64,000 nt of DNA from NCBI GenBank assembly GCA_963704535.1, contig OY969916.1, positions 7,192,001-7,256,000 on the forward strand, written 5' to 3'. Under the pieces are notes generated by a model. It did no database searches. It saw only the letters and a list, made by a program, of their open reading frames with translations, and was not told the DNA's origin. This DNA is from G963704535 sp963704535 (GTDB lineage Bacteria > Chloroflexota > Chloroflexia > Chloroflexales > Roseiflexaceae). Below are positions 52,712 to 60,573 of this stretch, one piece after another. The position numbers and the translations under genes were made by a program. The first letter of the stretch is position 1. Every line of letters begins with the position of its first letter.

Positions 52712-52740
52712 CGCAACTCAATACGATTTTGTCGCACTGT

Positions 52741-53070
52741 CTACGTATCCGTCACGGCTTCGCGTTTCGCTGCAACCTCGTGCGTATAGTCCATCGCAAG
52801 ATTCCAGGCGGCAGTGATGTCATCCAGGGTGAACCCACTTTCTAGCAGCGAGTCGATGATTGGCTCCAGGTCGAGCGCGGCCTGGCGGATCATATCCTCT
52901 TTCGTGATAGGAATGGTTGAGCCATCTGGCACGATAACGGCACCTTTGAAGGTCTGGATGACCAGCATCTCTCGCGGCTGGCCCTTGAACTCTCCGGCGA
53001 AACGCCCAGCGATGTACCCCGACGATCGATGGTTCCGCACCCACTCAAGTTCCCTTGTCTCTTGTGTCAT
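52741..53070 (-). CDS. Hypothetical protein (109 residues)
   Basis: ATG 53070 follows AGGGGAAT. The product reads MTQETRELEWVRNHRSSGYI, then GEFKGQPREMLVIQTFKGAV, DGSTIPITKEDMIRQAALDL and LLESGFTLDDITAAWNLAMD. Soluble, mixed alpha/beta, no signal or membrane segment. It is terminated by the hairpin at 52681. Family not recognised. Confidence 0.6.
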   Translation of the reverse strand: MTQETRELEWVRNHRSSGYIAGRFAGEFKGQPREMLVIQTFKGAVIVPDGSTIPITKEDMIRQAALDLEPIIDSLLESGFTLDDITAAWNLAMDYTHEVAAKREAVTDT

Positions 53071-53154
53071 TCTATTCCCCTTTGTTCACGTTCCACGTCG
53101 GCAGGCGCTGGGCTGTCGCTCGCTTGAAGCCAGCCAGTACTCCAATTCTACCAC

Positions 53155-53321
53155 TTACTGATTGAGATAGCGCTTGGCAAATCGTTCGACATCCAGGTTG
53201 CTCGATCTGTCCAGCCCCAAAACCTCTAGGATTTGGTTATGTGCGACCTGACGGGCACTATCGAGCTGCCGGATGGTGTCGAGATCATACAGCTCTGCGC
53301 TGGACCGAACGACTATGTAGT
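53155..53321 (-). pseudogene. C-terminal fragment of an unrecognised protein
   Basis: A start-less frame of 54 codons encodes VVRSSAELYDLDTIRQLDSA, then HNQILEVLGLDRSSNLDVER and FAKRYLNQ followed by TAA. The pattern is clearly protein-like, but the 5' part is missing (stop TGA immediately upstream). It sits between the hypothetical gene at 52741 and the divergent DoxX gene. Confidence 0.4.
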
Positions 53322-53400
53322 GTCAAGAGCAGAGCAGGGTTCAATGATTGGTCAAGACCGTTCGGAGGCCCTGCTGCCAATTACAGAAAGAGAGACAACG

Positions 53401-53826
53401 ATGCAAATCCTGACGATCAGCACGGCCGAGAAGAACACGCAAGCGGGCGTTCGCGCGAAGAACATTGGGCTGTGGATTATTCAAGTATTCCTGGCGGTGG
53501 TATTTCTGGCGCATGGCTGGTTGATGGTCGCCCCGCCCCCAGAGATGGTCGAGATGATCAACGCGCAACTTGGGGTCGGGCTGCGCCTGTTCATTGGGGT
53601 GGCTGAATTGCTGGCTGCGGCCGGTCTGATCTTGCCATCTCTCACGCGCATCCTGCCCTTCTTGACGGCGTTGGCGGCAGCGGGTCTGATGATTGTGATG
53701 GGTAGCGCCACTGTCTTGCACCTGGTCCGGGGCGAGAGTGTGATCACCACGATTGTCCTGTTTGTGCTGGCCACGCTGGTCGCCTATATGCGCTGGAAGG
53801 TTGTGCCGATCGCGCCACGACGATGA
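53401..53826 (+). CDS. DoxX-family membrane protein
   Basis: 141 residues from ATG 53401 (MQILTISTAEKNTQAG) behind AAAGAGAGAC; the longer frame has no support. Four membrane helices are visible: GLWIIQVFLAVVFLAHGWLM, RLFIGVAELLAAAGLILPSL, PFLTALAAAGLMIVMGSATV and ITTIVLFVLATLVAYMRW. Typical of DoxX/DoxD-like quinone-oxidoreductase-associated or redox membrane proteins, whose role is mostly unknown. It is followed by a clear terminator at 53955. Confidence 0.85.
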   Translation: MQILTISTAEKNTQAGVRAKNIGLWIIQVFLAVVFLAHGWLMVAPPPEMVEMINAQLGVGLRLFIGVAELLAAAGLILPSLTRILPFLTALAAAGLMIVMGSATVLHLVRGESVITTIVLFVLATLVAYMRWKVVPIAPRR

Positions 53827-53954
53827 AGGTAAGCCCTTCGCCGGTGCGATGCTGCTCGTGGTAGGGAGCAGGGGCCTACAGAGCGGGCAAGATGTTCGGG
53901 ACAAAAGCGTGGCTGGGCCGAAACCAACATTCGTGTCCTGGGCCACACGAGGAC

Positions 53955-53984
53955 AAAAACACCGCATTGATATGCGGTGTTTTT
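53955..53984. terminator. Rho-independent terminator, usable in both directions
   Basis: AAAAACACCGCAT and ATGCGGTGTTTTT pair perfectly around TGAT, giving a GC core flanked by A and T tracts on both sides. It follows the DoxX gene by 129 bases. Confidence 0.85.
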
Positions 53985-54176
53985 ATGTACGATGCAGGGG
54001 GTTGCTCACAGCAATTGAGTTGGGACGTGTCGGTTTGAGCGCCTGGTCGTTCGCTTCACTGCCCAGTGGTGCCGCTGCTTGTGTAGGAATCCACGTGCTT
54101 TATAATGCTTGTGACTCTGACGTAATCGATCGTGACCGGCGACAGGGCGTCTGAGAGGGACTGGGAGGAGCGTGTC

Positions 54177-54365
54177 ATGTTCAAATCCAAACAACGGCCG
54201 CTGGCGATCCCGCAATCGGAGCACCAGAAGCTGGCCGGGACGCTGGCGCTCATCTGGGGCAACGACGACTTCGAGCGACCCGTAGTGCCATTTAAGTCGT
54301 TCCTGGCCGGCGTTGGGCTGCACGATCGCGCCTATGGCCCGCTCGATACCTTTCCGGGTCGGTGA
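54177..54365 (+). pseudogene. DUF3891 protein, N-terminal fragment
   Basis: ATG 54177 follows GGGAGGAGCGTGTC. The first 58 residues (MFKSKQRPLAIPQSEHQKLA, then GTLALIWGNDDFERPVV and GVGLHDRAYGPLDT) match the start of DUF3891 proteins, which are about 220 residues long. At about 54350 the sequence switches to the antisense of an FAD oxidoreductase and stops at TGA 54365. The rest of the gene was removed. Confidence 0.65.
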
Positions 54366-54540
54366 CACGAGTAATGCGGGCCTCATCGTAATGACTGGCG
54401 AATGCCCCCTGATGGGTACGCCAATCTTGTGGCTCGGCAGGACCAATGCCCAGGGCAGATAAGCCCGTGTCGGGCCGGCTCAGATAGCGTAGCGCCGCCG
54501 AACCGAGCATGCCGATACCGATCACCGCGACATCAAACAT
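54292..54540 (-). pseudogene. FAD-dependent oxidoreductase, N-terminal fragment
   Basis: ATG 54540 follows CAGGAGCGCACC. The product opens MFDVAVIGIGMLGSAALRYL, the Rossmann dinucleotide-binding GxGxxG, then GTHQGAFASHYDEARITRVTDP-like sequence (RTHQGAFASHYDEARITRVT), as in sarcosine-oxidase-type enzymes. After about 62 residues (54355) it passes into the antisense of the DUF3891 fragment. Both genes point at each other, so one deletion removed the 3' part of both. Confidence 0.65.
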
Positions 54541-54857
54541 AGGTGCGCTCCTGAGTGTTTCGAGTTGCATGAAGCGAAGGCTCAAGCGGACCACCCCAAC
54601 CGCGCTCGTACGGCAGGGGCCAGAAATTGATCAGGGTAAAGAACATGGCCCTACAGCCATGCGAGGGGAGACTCTAATACTCCAGGCGTGAGACAGCCCT
54701 CGCTTGGGCAGCGTGTGCATCGGGTGCTCCAATCGGGTAGGATACGCTCGTCGAGGCCGGCTGTCAACCGGGATGCGGGCAATCGGCAATACGAGCGCCC
54801 ATGACATTGACGCTCCACCCCTTTCAGTGATAACATATTCTAACATTATTGTAGTAA

Positions 54858-55181
54858 TCTTGGAGCGAACGCCCATTCAGTCGCCAGGTCGGACGCCGAA
54901 TCGCCACCCTGCGCCAGTCCTACGGCCTGAGCGCTGCCGACCTAGCCGCGCGGCTGCACTGGTCCCGCGACACACTGGTCAACTATGAGACCGGGCGGCG
55001 GCGGCTGACCGTCGAAACCCTCACCGCGATTGCAGAGGCACTCAGCATCCCGCCGGCGGTGCTCCTAATCAACGACCCGGACCTGGCCGCGCTCATCACC
55101 GCCCTGGTCCGCGAGCCCGGCGCGCTTGCCGATGTGCGGTTTTTTCTCGATGCGCGTGGGGAGGAACCATCGCAGAACTGA
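54858..55181 (+). pseudogene. XRE-type helix-turn-helix protein without a start codon
   Basis: The open frame from TAA 54855 to TGA 55181 encodes PFSRQVGRRIATLRQSYGLS, then AADLAARLHWSRDTLVNYET, GRRRLTVETLTAIAEALSIP and VLLINDPDLAALITALVREP. This is a clear XRE helix-turn-helix (about 108 codons), but there is no ATG, GTG or TTG in frame before the domain. Either the 5' end was lost or the start lies in another frame with an indel. DNA upstream is AT-rich (54830-54860). Confidence 0.6.
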
Positions 55182-55387
55182 GCGCCATCGCACAGATGAG
55201 CGGGCGACATTGAACAATTCGATGCGTATCCTCGCCAGATTGACATGCTCACCACTCTTACCCTGATAGTCCTGGTTGGAAACCAATTCAAACCACCGGC
55301 TGGCTACCTGGACTCTCCCTATGATACTGAATATCTTACCATCTAACCGCGACGGCTTGCCCCTCGGTTGAAATGGCCTCCCACTGA

Positions 55388-55417
55388 GATGCTCATGATT
55401 TGTAAATCATGAGCATC
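55388..55417. repeat. 14-bp perfect dyad downstream of the binding-protein gene
   Basis: GATGCTCATGATTT and AAATCATGAGCATC enclose GT. It lies 84 bases beyond the reverse-strand binding-protein stop. There is no T run on that strand, so it may be a weak terminator or an operator. The 55182-55500 interval shows nothing else. Confidence 0.6.
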
Positions 55418-55500
55418 TTAATTTCTAATTTGCCTTTTGATAAAGCCTTTGCTGGTATGAATATGTCAGTACTTTCTGGACTGGTGTTCCACTATGCGCG

Positions 55501-57402
55501 TTATGGGACCTCCGTAAGCTGGTAGCTCTCGGCGACGGTCGGTACATACTCACCCTGAGCCTGCATATACCAGAAGAGCGGCGGAAACAGGAAATGAGTG
55601 GCGGGATAACCGACGTTCTGCTGGAGGCTGTTGGCCGTGAAATAGTTGAAACTGTAGTTGGGCGGCTGCGGGTAGGGGAAACTGGTGCGGAACGTCTTGT
55701 CGCCACCCGGCGCCACCTTGAGTGTCCCATCGAGGAACTGAATCGCGACGTAGTTATCGCCGCCCTGGTTGTTTTCGTAGATCGGATCGTCCAATGGCAG
55801 CCAGCCAGTGACGCGCGTCTGTGTATCGATTGGATCGTTGGCGTAGCGCTCGAACAGGCTCACGACCGGCAACTGATCGTTATAGATCAGCACCAGCGGC
55901 TCGATATACCGCTTCTGAGCCTCAATATCGATACCCTCGGTTGACCTGGCGATAGAGTCCCTGACATCGAGCTGCGTGCCCTCGGGCGCTTGTTGTCGCC
56001 AGGGCCAGTTGAGGCCCTTCGGCCCTTGCGCCGCTTCGGGGTTATTGGCGTTGAAGAAGGCATCGGTCATATAAAAGCGGTAGGCGACGGCCGGGTGTGG
56101 CGGGGTTGTCAGCATCCCAAAGTCGATCAGCAGTTGATACTTCGCCTCGCGCAAGATCGCTGCTCGTTCCGCCGACGGGTATCCGCGCACGGTGGTTTTG
56201 ATACCGAACGCGGTGAGCTGTTGCGCGACATTCTCGGCTGCCCCAAGCCAATCGGCGAAGTCGGAGGGCACCGCCAGCTCGAAGGCCAGCGCAGCCCCGC
56301 GATCGTCAGACCAGGTTCCATCCGCGCCCTGTGTGAAGCCCAGCCCCGTCAGCAATGTCGCCGCCTTCTGCCGATCCTGCTTGTACGGATCGAGCTTGCT
56401 GATCGTGTCGGGCGAGAGCCACTGCGAAACGAGCAGGTCGCTGAAGCCAGCCATGTACTCGACCGGCCTGCCCGAATCGCCGAGTGCGACCGTCGCGTTC
56501 TCCGCCCGATCCACCACGTATGCGACCGCCTGGCGCAGCTCCTTCTTGTTCAGCGGGTAGACGCTCTCATTAAACCAGATCGCCGGGCCAGTCCCGGTTG
56601 GGCCGCGAATGATTTCAATGTTCGGCATCTGCTTGAACGCGGCAATATCGGCGGTGGTATAGGCGTGCGTGCTGTAGTCAAGCTGGCCGGAGAGAACCAG
56701 CGGGGTTGACTCGGCCACCTGGCCGTAGTACAGGATCACCTTCTCAAACTCGATCTTGTCGGCGTTGAAGCCGCCTGGGTGCTTGACAAGCTCCATCTGT
56801 GCCTCGGTGATCGAGGCGGGGTCGATCGCGAACGGGCCATAGGACACCGCACTCTCCGGCTGAAAGGCTTCGAGGTCTACGAGCAACTGCCTGACTTCTT
56901 CGCCTTGCTGGTCGGCGTGGTTCATTCGCAGATCACGCGCGCGATCCATGAACGGCGCATATTGGGAGCGCGGGGCGGTCTGGTAGGAGCGGAGGAGCGA
57001 ACGCAGCAGCTCCGGCGAGATACTGGTAAGCTGGAACTCGATCATCGTCGCGTCCCTGGCGACCACATCGTCGAGCGCGGCCCAGCTACTATCGCCCTGC
57101 GCCCAGAGCAGATCGTAGCCGCCGACAAAATCCTGCGCCGTCAGGTCGGTGCCGTCGCTCCACTTCAGGCCCGGCCGCAGCTTGATCGTGAGGGTGCTTC
57201 TGACAGCCTTCGGCATAGTGGTTGGTCTGGCTGCGGGTGTCGTGGGGATGGTCGCCGGCTGGGTCACTGCGCTGGTGGCAGCTACGACCGGCGAGGTGGA
57301 TGATTGCGCTGGGCTCGCTGGAGGCAGTTGCGGTGCGTCAGCGCAAGCAGCGCTCAGGCAGGACACAACCAGCAAGACACTCATCATCAGCGTTTTACGC
57401 AT
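55501..57402 (-). CDS. Family-5 ABC substrate-binding lipoprotein, apparently circularly permuted
   Basis: 633 residues. A lipoprotein signal ends LSAAC and is followed by a Pro/Thr linker of about 45 residues. The folded part starts directly with STLTIKLRPGLKWSDGTDLT, the motif normally found 80-100 residues into such proteins. The family pattern then runs to its usual end (YNDQLPVVSLFERYAND, DNYVAIQFLDGTLKVAP, residue 565). Residues 566-633 then read KTFRTSFPYPQPPNYSFNYF, THFLFPPLFWYMQAQG and EYVPTVAESYQLTE, the usual N-terminal segment. It should bind a peptide-like or amino-sugar ligand for the divergent permease operon, with promoter and operator shared across 57403-57635. Confidence 0.85.
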   Translation of the reverse strand: MRKTLMMSVLLVVSCLSAACADAPQLPPASPAQSSTSPVVAATSAVTQPATIPTTPAARPTTMPKAVRSTLTIKLRPGLKWSDGTDLTAQDFVGGYDLLWAQGDSSWAALDDVVARDATMIEFQLTSISPELLRSLLRSYQTAPRSQYAPFMDRARDLRMNHADQQGEEVRQLLVDLEAFQPESAVSYGPFAIDPASITEAQMELVKHPGGFNADKIEFEKVILYYGQVAESTPLVLSGQLDYSTHAYTTADIAAFKQMPNIEIIRGPTGTGPAIWFNESVYPLNKKELRQAVAYVVDRAENATVALGDSGRPVEYMAGFSDLLVSQWLSPDTISKLDPYKQDRQKAATLLTGLGFTQGADGTWSDDRGAALAFELAVPSDFADWLGAAENVAQQLTAFGIKTTVRGYPSAERAAILREAKYQLLIDFGMLTTPPHPAVAYRFYMTDAFFNANNPEAAQGPKGLNWPWRQQAPEGTQLDVRDSIARSTEGIDIEAQKRYIEPLVLIYNDQLPVVSLFERYANDPIDTQTRVTGWLPLDDPIYENNQGGDNYVAIQFLDGTLKVAPGGDKTFRTSFPYPQPPNYSFNYFTANSLQQNVGYPATHFLFPPLFWYMQAQGEYVPTVAESYQLTEVP

Positions 57403-57450
57403 GGGTTCCTCCGCATAGTGAGGGAACGACAGCGGCCACCAACGATCACA

Positions 57451-57466
57451 ACTGGTCTATACCACT
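57451..57466. promoter_or_regulatory. dre-like operator (GntR/HutC), binding-protein side
   Basis: ACTGGTCTATACCACT differs at one central base from ACTGGTCTAGACCACT, the form I recall for the DasR/YvoA (NagR) dre site. It lies 49-64 bases upstream of the binding-protein start and just downstream of that gene's candidate -10 region. Confidence 0.7.
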
Positions 57467-57482
57467 CATACGATGTTCTATT

Positions 57483-57511
57483 ACCCTATCACAAGAAGAA
57501 AAAGATGTCAA
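57483..57511 (-). promoter_or_regulatory. Candidate promoter of the binding-protein gene
   Basis: On the reverse strand TTGACA (57511..57506) is followed after 17 bp by TAGGGT (57488..57483), a strong -35 with a poor -10. The dre-like operator lies about 17 bp downstream. Confidence 0.4.
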
Positions 57512-57568
57512 TATCCCACAATTGTGGCTTTGTCGCAGTATCAGCGCCGACGTGCAAAATCTTCCGAC

Positions 57569-57619
57569 TTGACTTTTTTCAGATCATTCGGTACACTGGG
57601 CTATGCGGTCTATACCAGT
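57569..57619 (+). promoter_or_regulatory. gntR-operon promoter with overlapping dre-like operator
   Basis: TTGACT (57569-57574) and TACACT (57592-57597) are exactly 17 bp apart. GGTCTATACC, the core shared with the operator at 57451, occupies 57607-57616, right over the expected transcription start. Binding of the regulator there would block the operon. The gntR ATG is at 57636. Confidence 0.7.
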
Positions 57620-57635
57620 ACAGACAGAGAAGTAG

Positions 57636-58376
57636 ATGCGATTGCTGCGCAACTCGGCCAGGCCAATGTATGTCCAGCTCAAAGAGGCCATCGCCGCCGA
57701 CATCAAGGCCGGTCACTACCAGCCAGATCAGCGGCTGACCTCAGAGCGCGAACTCTGCGAGCGCTACGGCGTGAGCCGTATGACCGTGCGCCAGGCGCTG
57801 GTCGAACTGGTGCGTGAAGGTGTGATCTACACCCGCATCGGCAAAGGCACCTTTGTGTCCGCGCCACCAGTGAGCGCCCAGCCACCCTCTCCTGTGAACA
57901 GTTTTAGCCGCGAGGTGCTCGCGCAGGGCGGTAGGCCGTCGAGCCGGGTGCTGGAGGCGACGGTGATGCCCGCGCTGCCCCAGGTCGCGCGCATGCTGCA
58001 CATCGCACCCGAAGCCGACGTGATCCTGCTGGCCCGCGTTCGGCTGTCCGACGGTAAGCCGCTCGCGCTTGAGACGGCGTTCCTGCCGTTTGCCCGCTTT
58101 CCGAACCTGCTTCGCCACGATTTCAGCATCGAGTCGCTGCACCATGTGCTTGAGCACGAATATCAGCTCGCGCTTGTTCAGGTCGAGCAGCCGATCGAGG
58201 CCGCGCTGGCCGATGCTCGTGAGGCCGACGCGCTGGGCCTCCACCTGCCGGCCGCCGTCCTGAAGATGCGGTGCGTAACCCAGCGTCAGGATGGCATCCC
58301 GATCGCGTTCGTGCTCTCCACCTATCGTGGCGATTACTACAGGCAGCTCTCGTCGTCGCCGGTCGCTCAATCGTGA
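57636..58376 (+). CDS. GntR/HutC-family regulator (NagR/DasR-like)
   Basis: 246 residues. The winged helix is RPMYVQLKEAIAADIKAGHY to RYGVSRMTVRQALVELVREG, with RIGKGTFVS as the wing. The UTRA ligand domain follows (VNSFSREVLAQGGRPSSRVL, LETAFLPFARFPNLL, CVTQRQDGIPIAFVLSTYRG). HutC-type UTRA regulators such as NagR/YvoA and DasR respond to phosphorylated amino sugars. The dre-like sites next to this gene support that assignment. First gene of an operon with the DUF1343 enzyme and the ABC transporter; it probably represses itself and the divergent binding protein. Confidence 0.9.
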   Translation: MRLLRNSARPMYVQLKEAIAADIKAGHYQPDQRLTSERELCERYGVSRMTVRQALVELVREGVIYTRIGKGTFVSAPPVSAQPPSPVNSFSREVLAQGGRPSSRVLEATVMPALPQVARMLHIAPEADVILLARVRLSDGKPLALETAFLPFARFPNLLRHDFSIESLHHVLEHEYQLALVQVEQPIEAALADAREADALGLHLPAAVLKMRCVTQRQDGIPIAFVLSTYRGDYYRQLSSSPVAQS

Positions 58377-58401
58377 GCGAGCAAAGTGCCAGGACCAGGT
58401 G

Positions 58402-59538
58402 ATGCTCCAGACCGGATTGGACATCCTGTTGCACGAGCGCGCGGACCTCGTGCGTGGCCGGCGCGTCGGCCTTGTCGCGCACTCGGCCGCTGTCGCGCAC
58501 GATCTGGCGTGGGGGCCGATCGCGCTCTTGCGGGCTGGCGTGCGGCTCGTGGCGCTCTTCGATACCGAGCGCGGCCTGAGCGGCGCGGCGGCGATCCGTA
58601 CTTCCGAGGCGCAGGAAACCGATGTGCGTACCGGCCTCCCGATCTACGACCTGTATGAACTGAGCTATGAGCCGTCGGCCGCGATGCTAAACGCGATCGA
58701 TGTGCTGCTCTTCGACATGCAAGACATCGGCGCGCGCTTCTACACCCCGCTCAACGCCCTGTACGCCGTGTTGCGCGGCGCGGCGCGCGCGGGGACGCCG
58801 GTGGTCGTGCTCGATCGCCCGAACCCGATTACTGGCCTGACCCTTGAAGGCCCGCCGATCGAGCCGGGCTACGAGTCGTCGGTAGGCGCCGTCGCGCTGC
58901 CGATCCGCCACGGCCTCACGATCGGCGAAGCCGCCGTCTTCATGAATGAGGTCTGCGGTCTGGGCGCTGCATTGACGGTGGTCGAGATGCGCGGCTGGCG
59001 GCGCGAGCAGTGGTTTGATCAGCTCGACCGCCTATGGGTGCTCCCGTCCTCGGCGCTGCCGCATCTCTCTACCGCCGTCGTCTATCCGGGCATGTGCTTG
59101 CTGGAAGGGACCAATCTCGCTCATGGACGCGGCACGGCGCTGCCGTTCGAGCTGTGCGGGGCGCCCTGGGTGGACGGGGATGCGCTGGCGGAGCGACTGA
59201 ACACCCTGTTGCTCCCCGGCGTGTACTTTCGCGCGCTGCGCTTCGTGCCCCAGGCAAGCCTGTTCGCCGGGCAGGCGTGCGGCGGTATTCAGGTGCATGT
59301 CACCGATCGCACGCTCTTTCGGGCCGTGGCGGTCGGGCTACACGTTATCACCACAATCCGAGAGCTGTATCCTGATGAGTTCTCCTGGCACACCAACCAT
59401 TTCGACCTCCTGACCGGTGGCACACGTACGCGCGAGGCGATCGAGGCCGGCGTCCCGGTGGGGGAGATTATCGAGAGCTGGCGGGACGCGCTGGCGCAGT
59501 ACGAACAGCAGCGGGCCGCTCTGCTGCGCTACTCCTGA
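58402..59538 (+). CDS. DUF1343/NamZ-like exo-N-acetylmuramidase family protein, cytoplasmic form
   Basis: 378 residues from ATG 58402 behind AGGACCAGGTG; the upstream frame is antisense to gntR. Family motifs: RRVGLVAHSAAV, LFDTERGLSG (where most members have PEHG; the Glu is kept and His is Arg), VLLFDMQDIGARFYTPLNAL, VVVLDRPNPITG, GAVALPIRHGLTIGE, YPGMCLLEGTNLAHGRGTAL and PFELCGAPWVDG. The family includes NamZ/YbbC, which removes terminal MurNAc from peptidoglycan fragments. No signal peptide is present, unlike secreted NamZ, so it would act on imported fragments. It stands between the amino-sugar-type regulator and the permeases. Confidence 0.85.
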   Translation: MLQTGLDILLHERADLVRGRRVGLVAHSAAVAHDLAWGPIALLRAGVRLVALFDTERGLSGAAAIRTSEAQETDVRTGLPIYDLYELSYEPSAAMLNAIDVLLFDMQDIGARFYTPLNALYAVLRGAARAGTPVVVLDRPNPITGLTLEGPPIEPGYESSVGAVALPIRHGLTIGEAAVFMNEVCGLGAALTVVEMRGWRREQWFDQLDRLWVLPSSALPHLSTAVVYPGMCLLEGTNLAHGRGTALPFELCGAPWVDGDALAERLNTLLLPGVYFRALRFVPQASLFAGQACGGIQVHVTDRTLFRAVAVGLHVITTIRELYPDEFSWHTNHFDLLTGGTRTREAIEAGVPVGEIIESWRDALAQYEQQRAALLRYS

Positions 59539-59561
59539 TTCGGGCGCCAAGAGGTATCGCA

Positions 59562-60572
59562 ATGGCCTTCCTGCTGCGCAGCCTCCTGAAGATGATCCTG
59601 ATCACCTGGATTGTCGTCACGCTCACGTTTCTAATTATCCGCGCGCTGCCGGGCAACCCGATCGACATCTTTGTGCTGAGCCTGATGGACACTGGGCTCT
59701 CGGAGCGCGAGGCCCGCACACGCGCCGCCAGCGTCCTGCGGCTCGATCTTGACCGACCCTTGGCCGAGCAGTATGTTGAGTTCATCGGCAACCTGGTACG
59801 CGGCGACCTGGGCGAGTCGTATGTGCTTGCCCGTGGCAAGCCGGTCAGCGAGATCGTGGTGCAGCGACTGCCCTGGACGCTGTTTAGCGTCGGAACCTCA
59901 CTGCTGATCAGCCTGACGATTGGCATCTTGCTGGGGAGCGTCGCGGCGTACCGGCGCAACTCCTGGCTGGACCACCTGCTGACCAACATCAGCGCAGCGC
60001 TTGATGCCATCCCGCCGCTCCTGGTCGCGGTGCTGCTGGTCCTGCTCCTGGGGGTGGTCTGGCGCGTCGTCCCACTGAGTGCCATGCGCGGCTCGCTCTC
60101 GCCGGGGGTGCGGCCGGGCTTTACCCTGGCTTTCTTCGCCGATCTGCTGATGCACTGGGCGGCCCCTGGCCTGGTCTATATCGTCTCGACGGTCGGCGGA
60201 TGGGTCCTGGCCATGCGCAGCAGCACGATCAGCACACTTGGCGATGAGTACGTCACCGTGGCGCACGCGCGCGGCCTTCCCGATCGGCGTATTCTCAGTG
60301 CCTATGTCGGCCGCAACGCCGGCCTGCCGCTGGTCGGTGGGGGCGCCGTCGCGCTCGGCTTCGTGGTCAGCGGCTCGATCCTGATCGAGCAGGTCTTTGT
60401 GTACCAGGGCATTGGCCTGCTGCTCGGCCAGGCGATCGCCCGGCGCGACTACCCGGTGATGCAGGGCGTGTTATTAGTCACCACCATCGCCGTGCTGATC
60501 TCGACCGCCGTGGCGGATGTGCTGTATGGCTGGCTCGATCCGCGCGTGCGGGTCGGTCGGAAGGAGCAGTAG
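59562..60572 (+). CDS. ABC permease, DppB/OppB type
   Basis: 336 residues behind AGAGGTATCG. MAFLLRSLLKMILITWIVVTLTF is the typical first helix, followed by RALPGNPIDIF. Six membrane segments are present, with the ATPase-coupling EAA loop at YVTVAHARGLPDRRILSAYV. It forms the import channel with the DppC-type subunit downstream (1 base between genes) for the ligand bound by the permuted binding protein. An atypical point is a long stretch between helices (RVVPLSAMRGSLSPGVRP) of the size usual in this family. Confidence 0.92.
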   Translation: MAFLLRSLLKMILITWIVVTLTFLIIRALPGNPIDIFVLSLMDTGLSEREARTRAASVLRLDLDRPLAEQYVEFIGNLVRGDLGESYVLARGKPVSEIVVQRLPWTLFSVGTSLLISLTIGILLGSVAAYRRNSWLDHLLTNISAALDAIPPLLVAVLLVLLLGVVWRVVPLSAMRGSLSPGVRPGFTLAFFADLLMHWAAPGLVYIVSTVGGWVLAMRSSTISTLGDEYVTVAHARGLPDRRILSAYVGRNAGLPLVGGGAVALGFVVSGSILIEQVFVYQGIGLLLGQAIARRDYPVMQGVLLVTTIAVLISTAVADVLYGWLDPRVRVGRKEQ

Positions 60573-60573
60573 C

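Noticed and set aside
52560..52740. IS5-type transposase start (MPDVLWKRFAPHIP)
   Set aside because: The first dozen residues resemble some transposase openings, but nothing after them does; too short to support.
54631..54876. 81-codon reverse frame
   Set aside because: No family, no ribosome-binding site and no coding pattern; the region is treated as unassigned.
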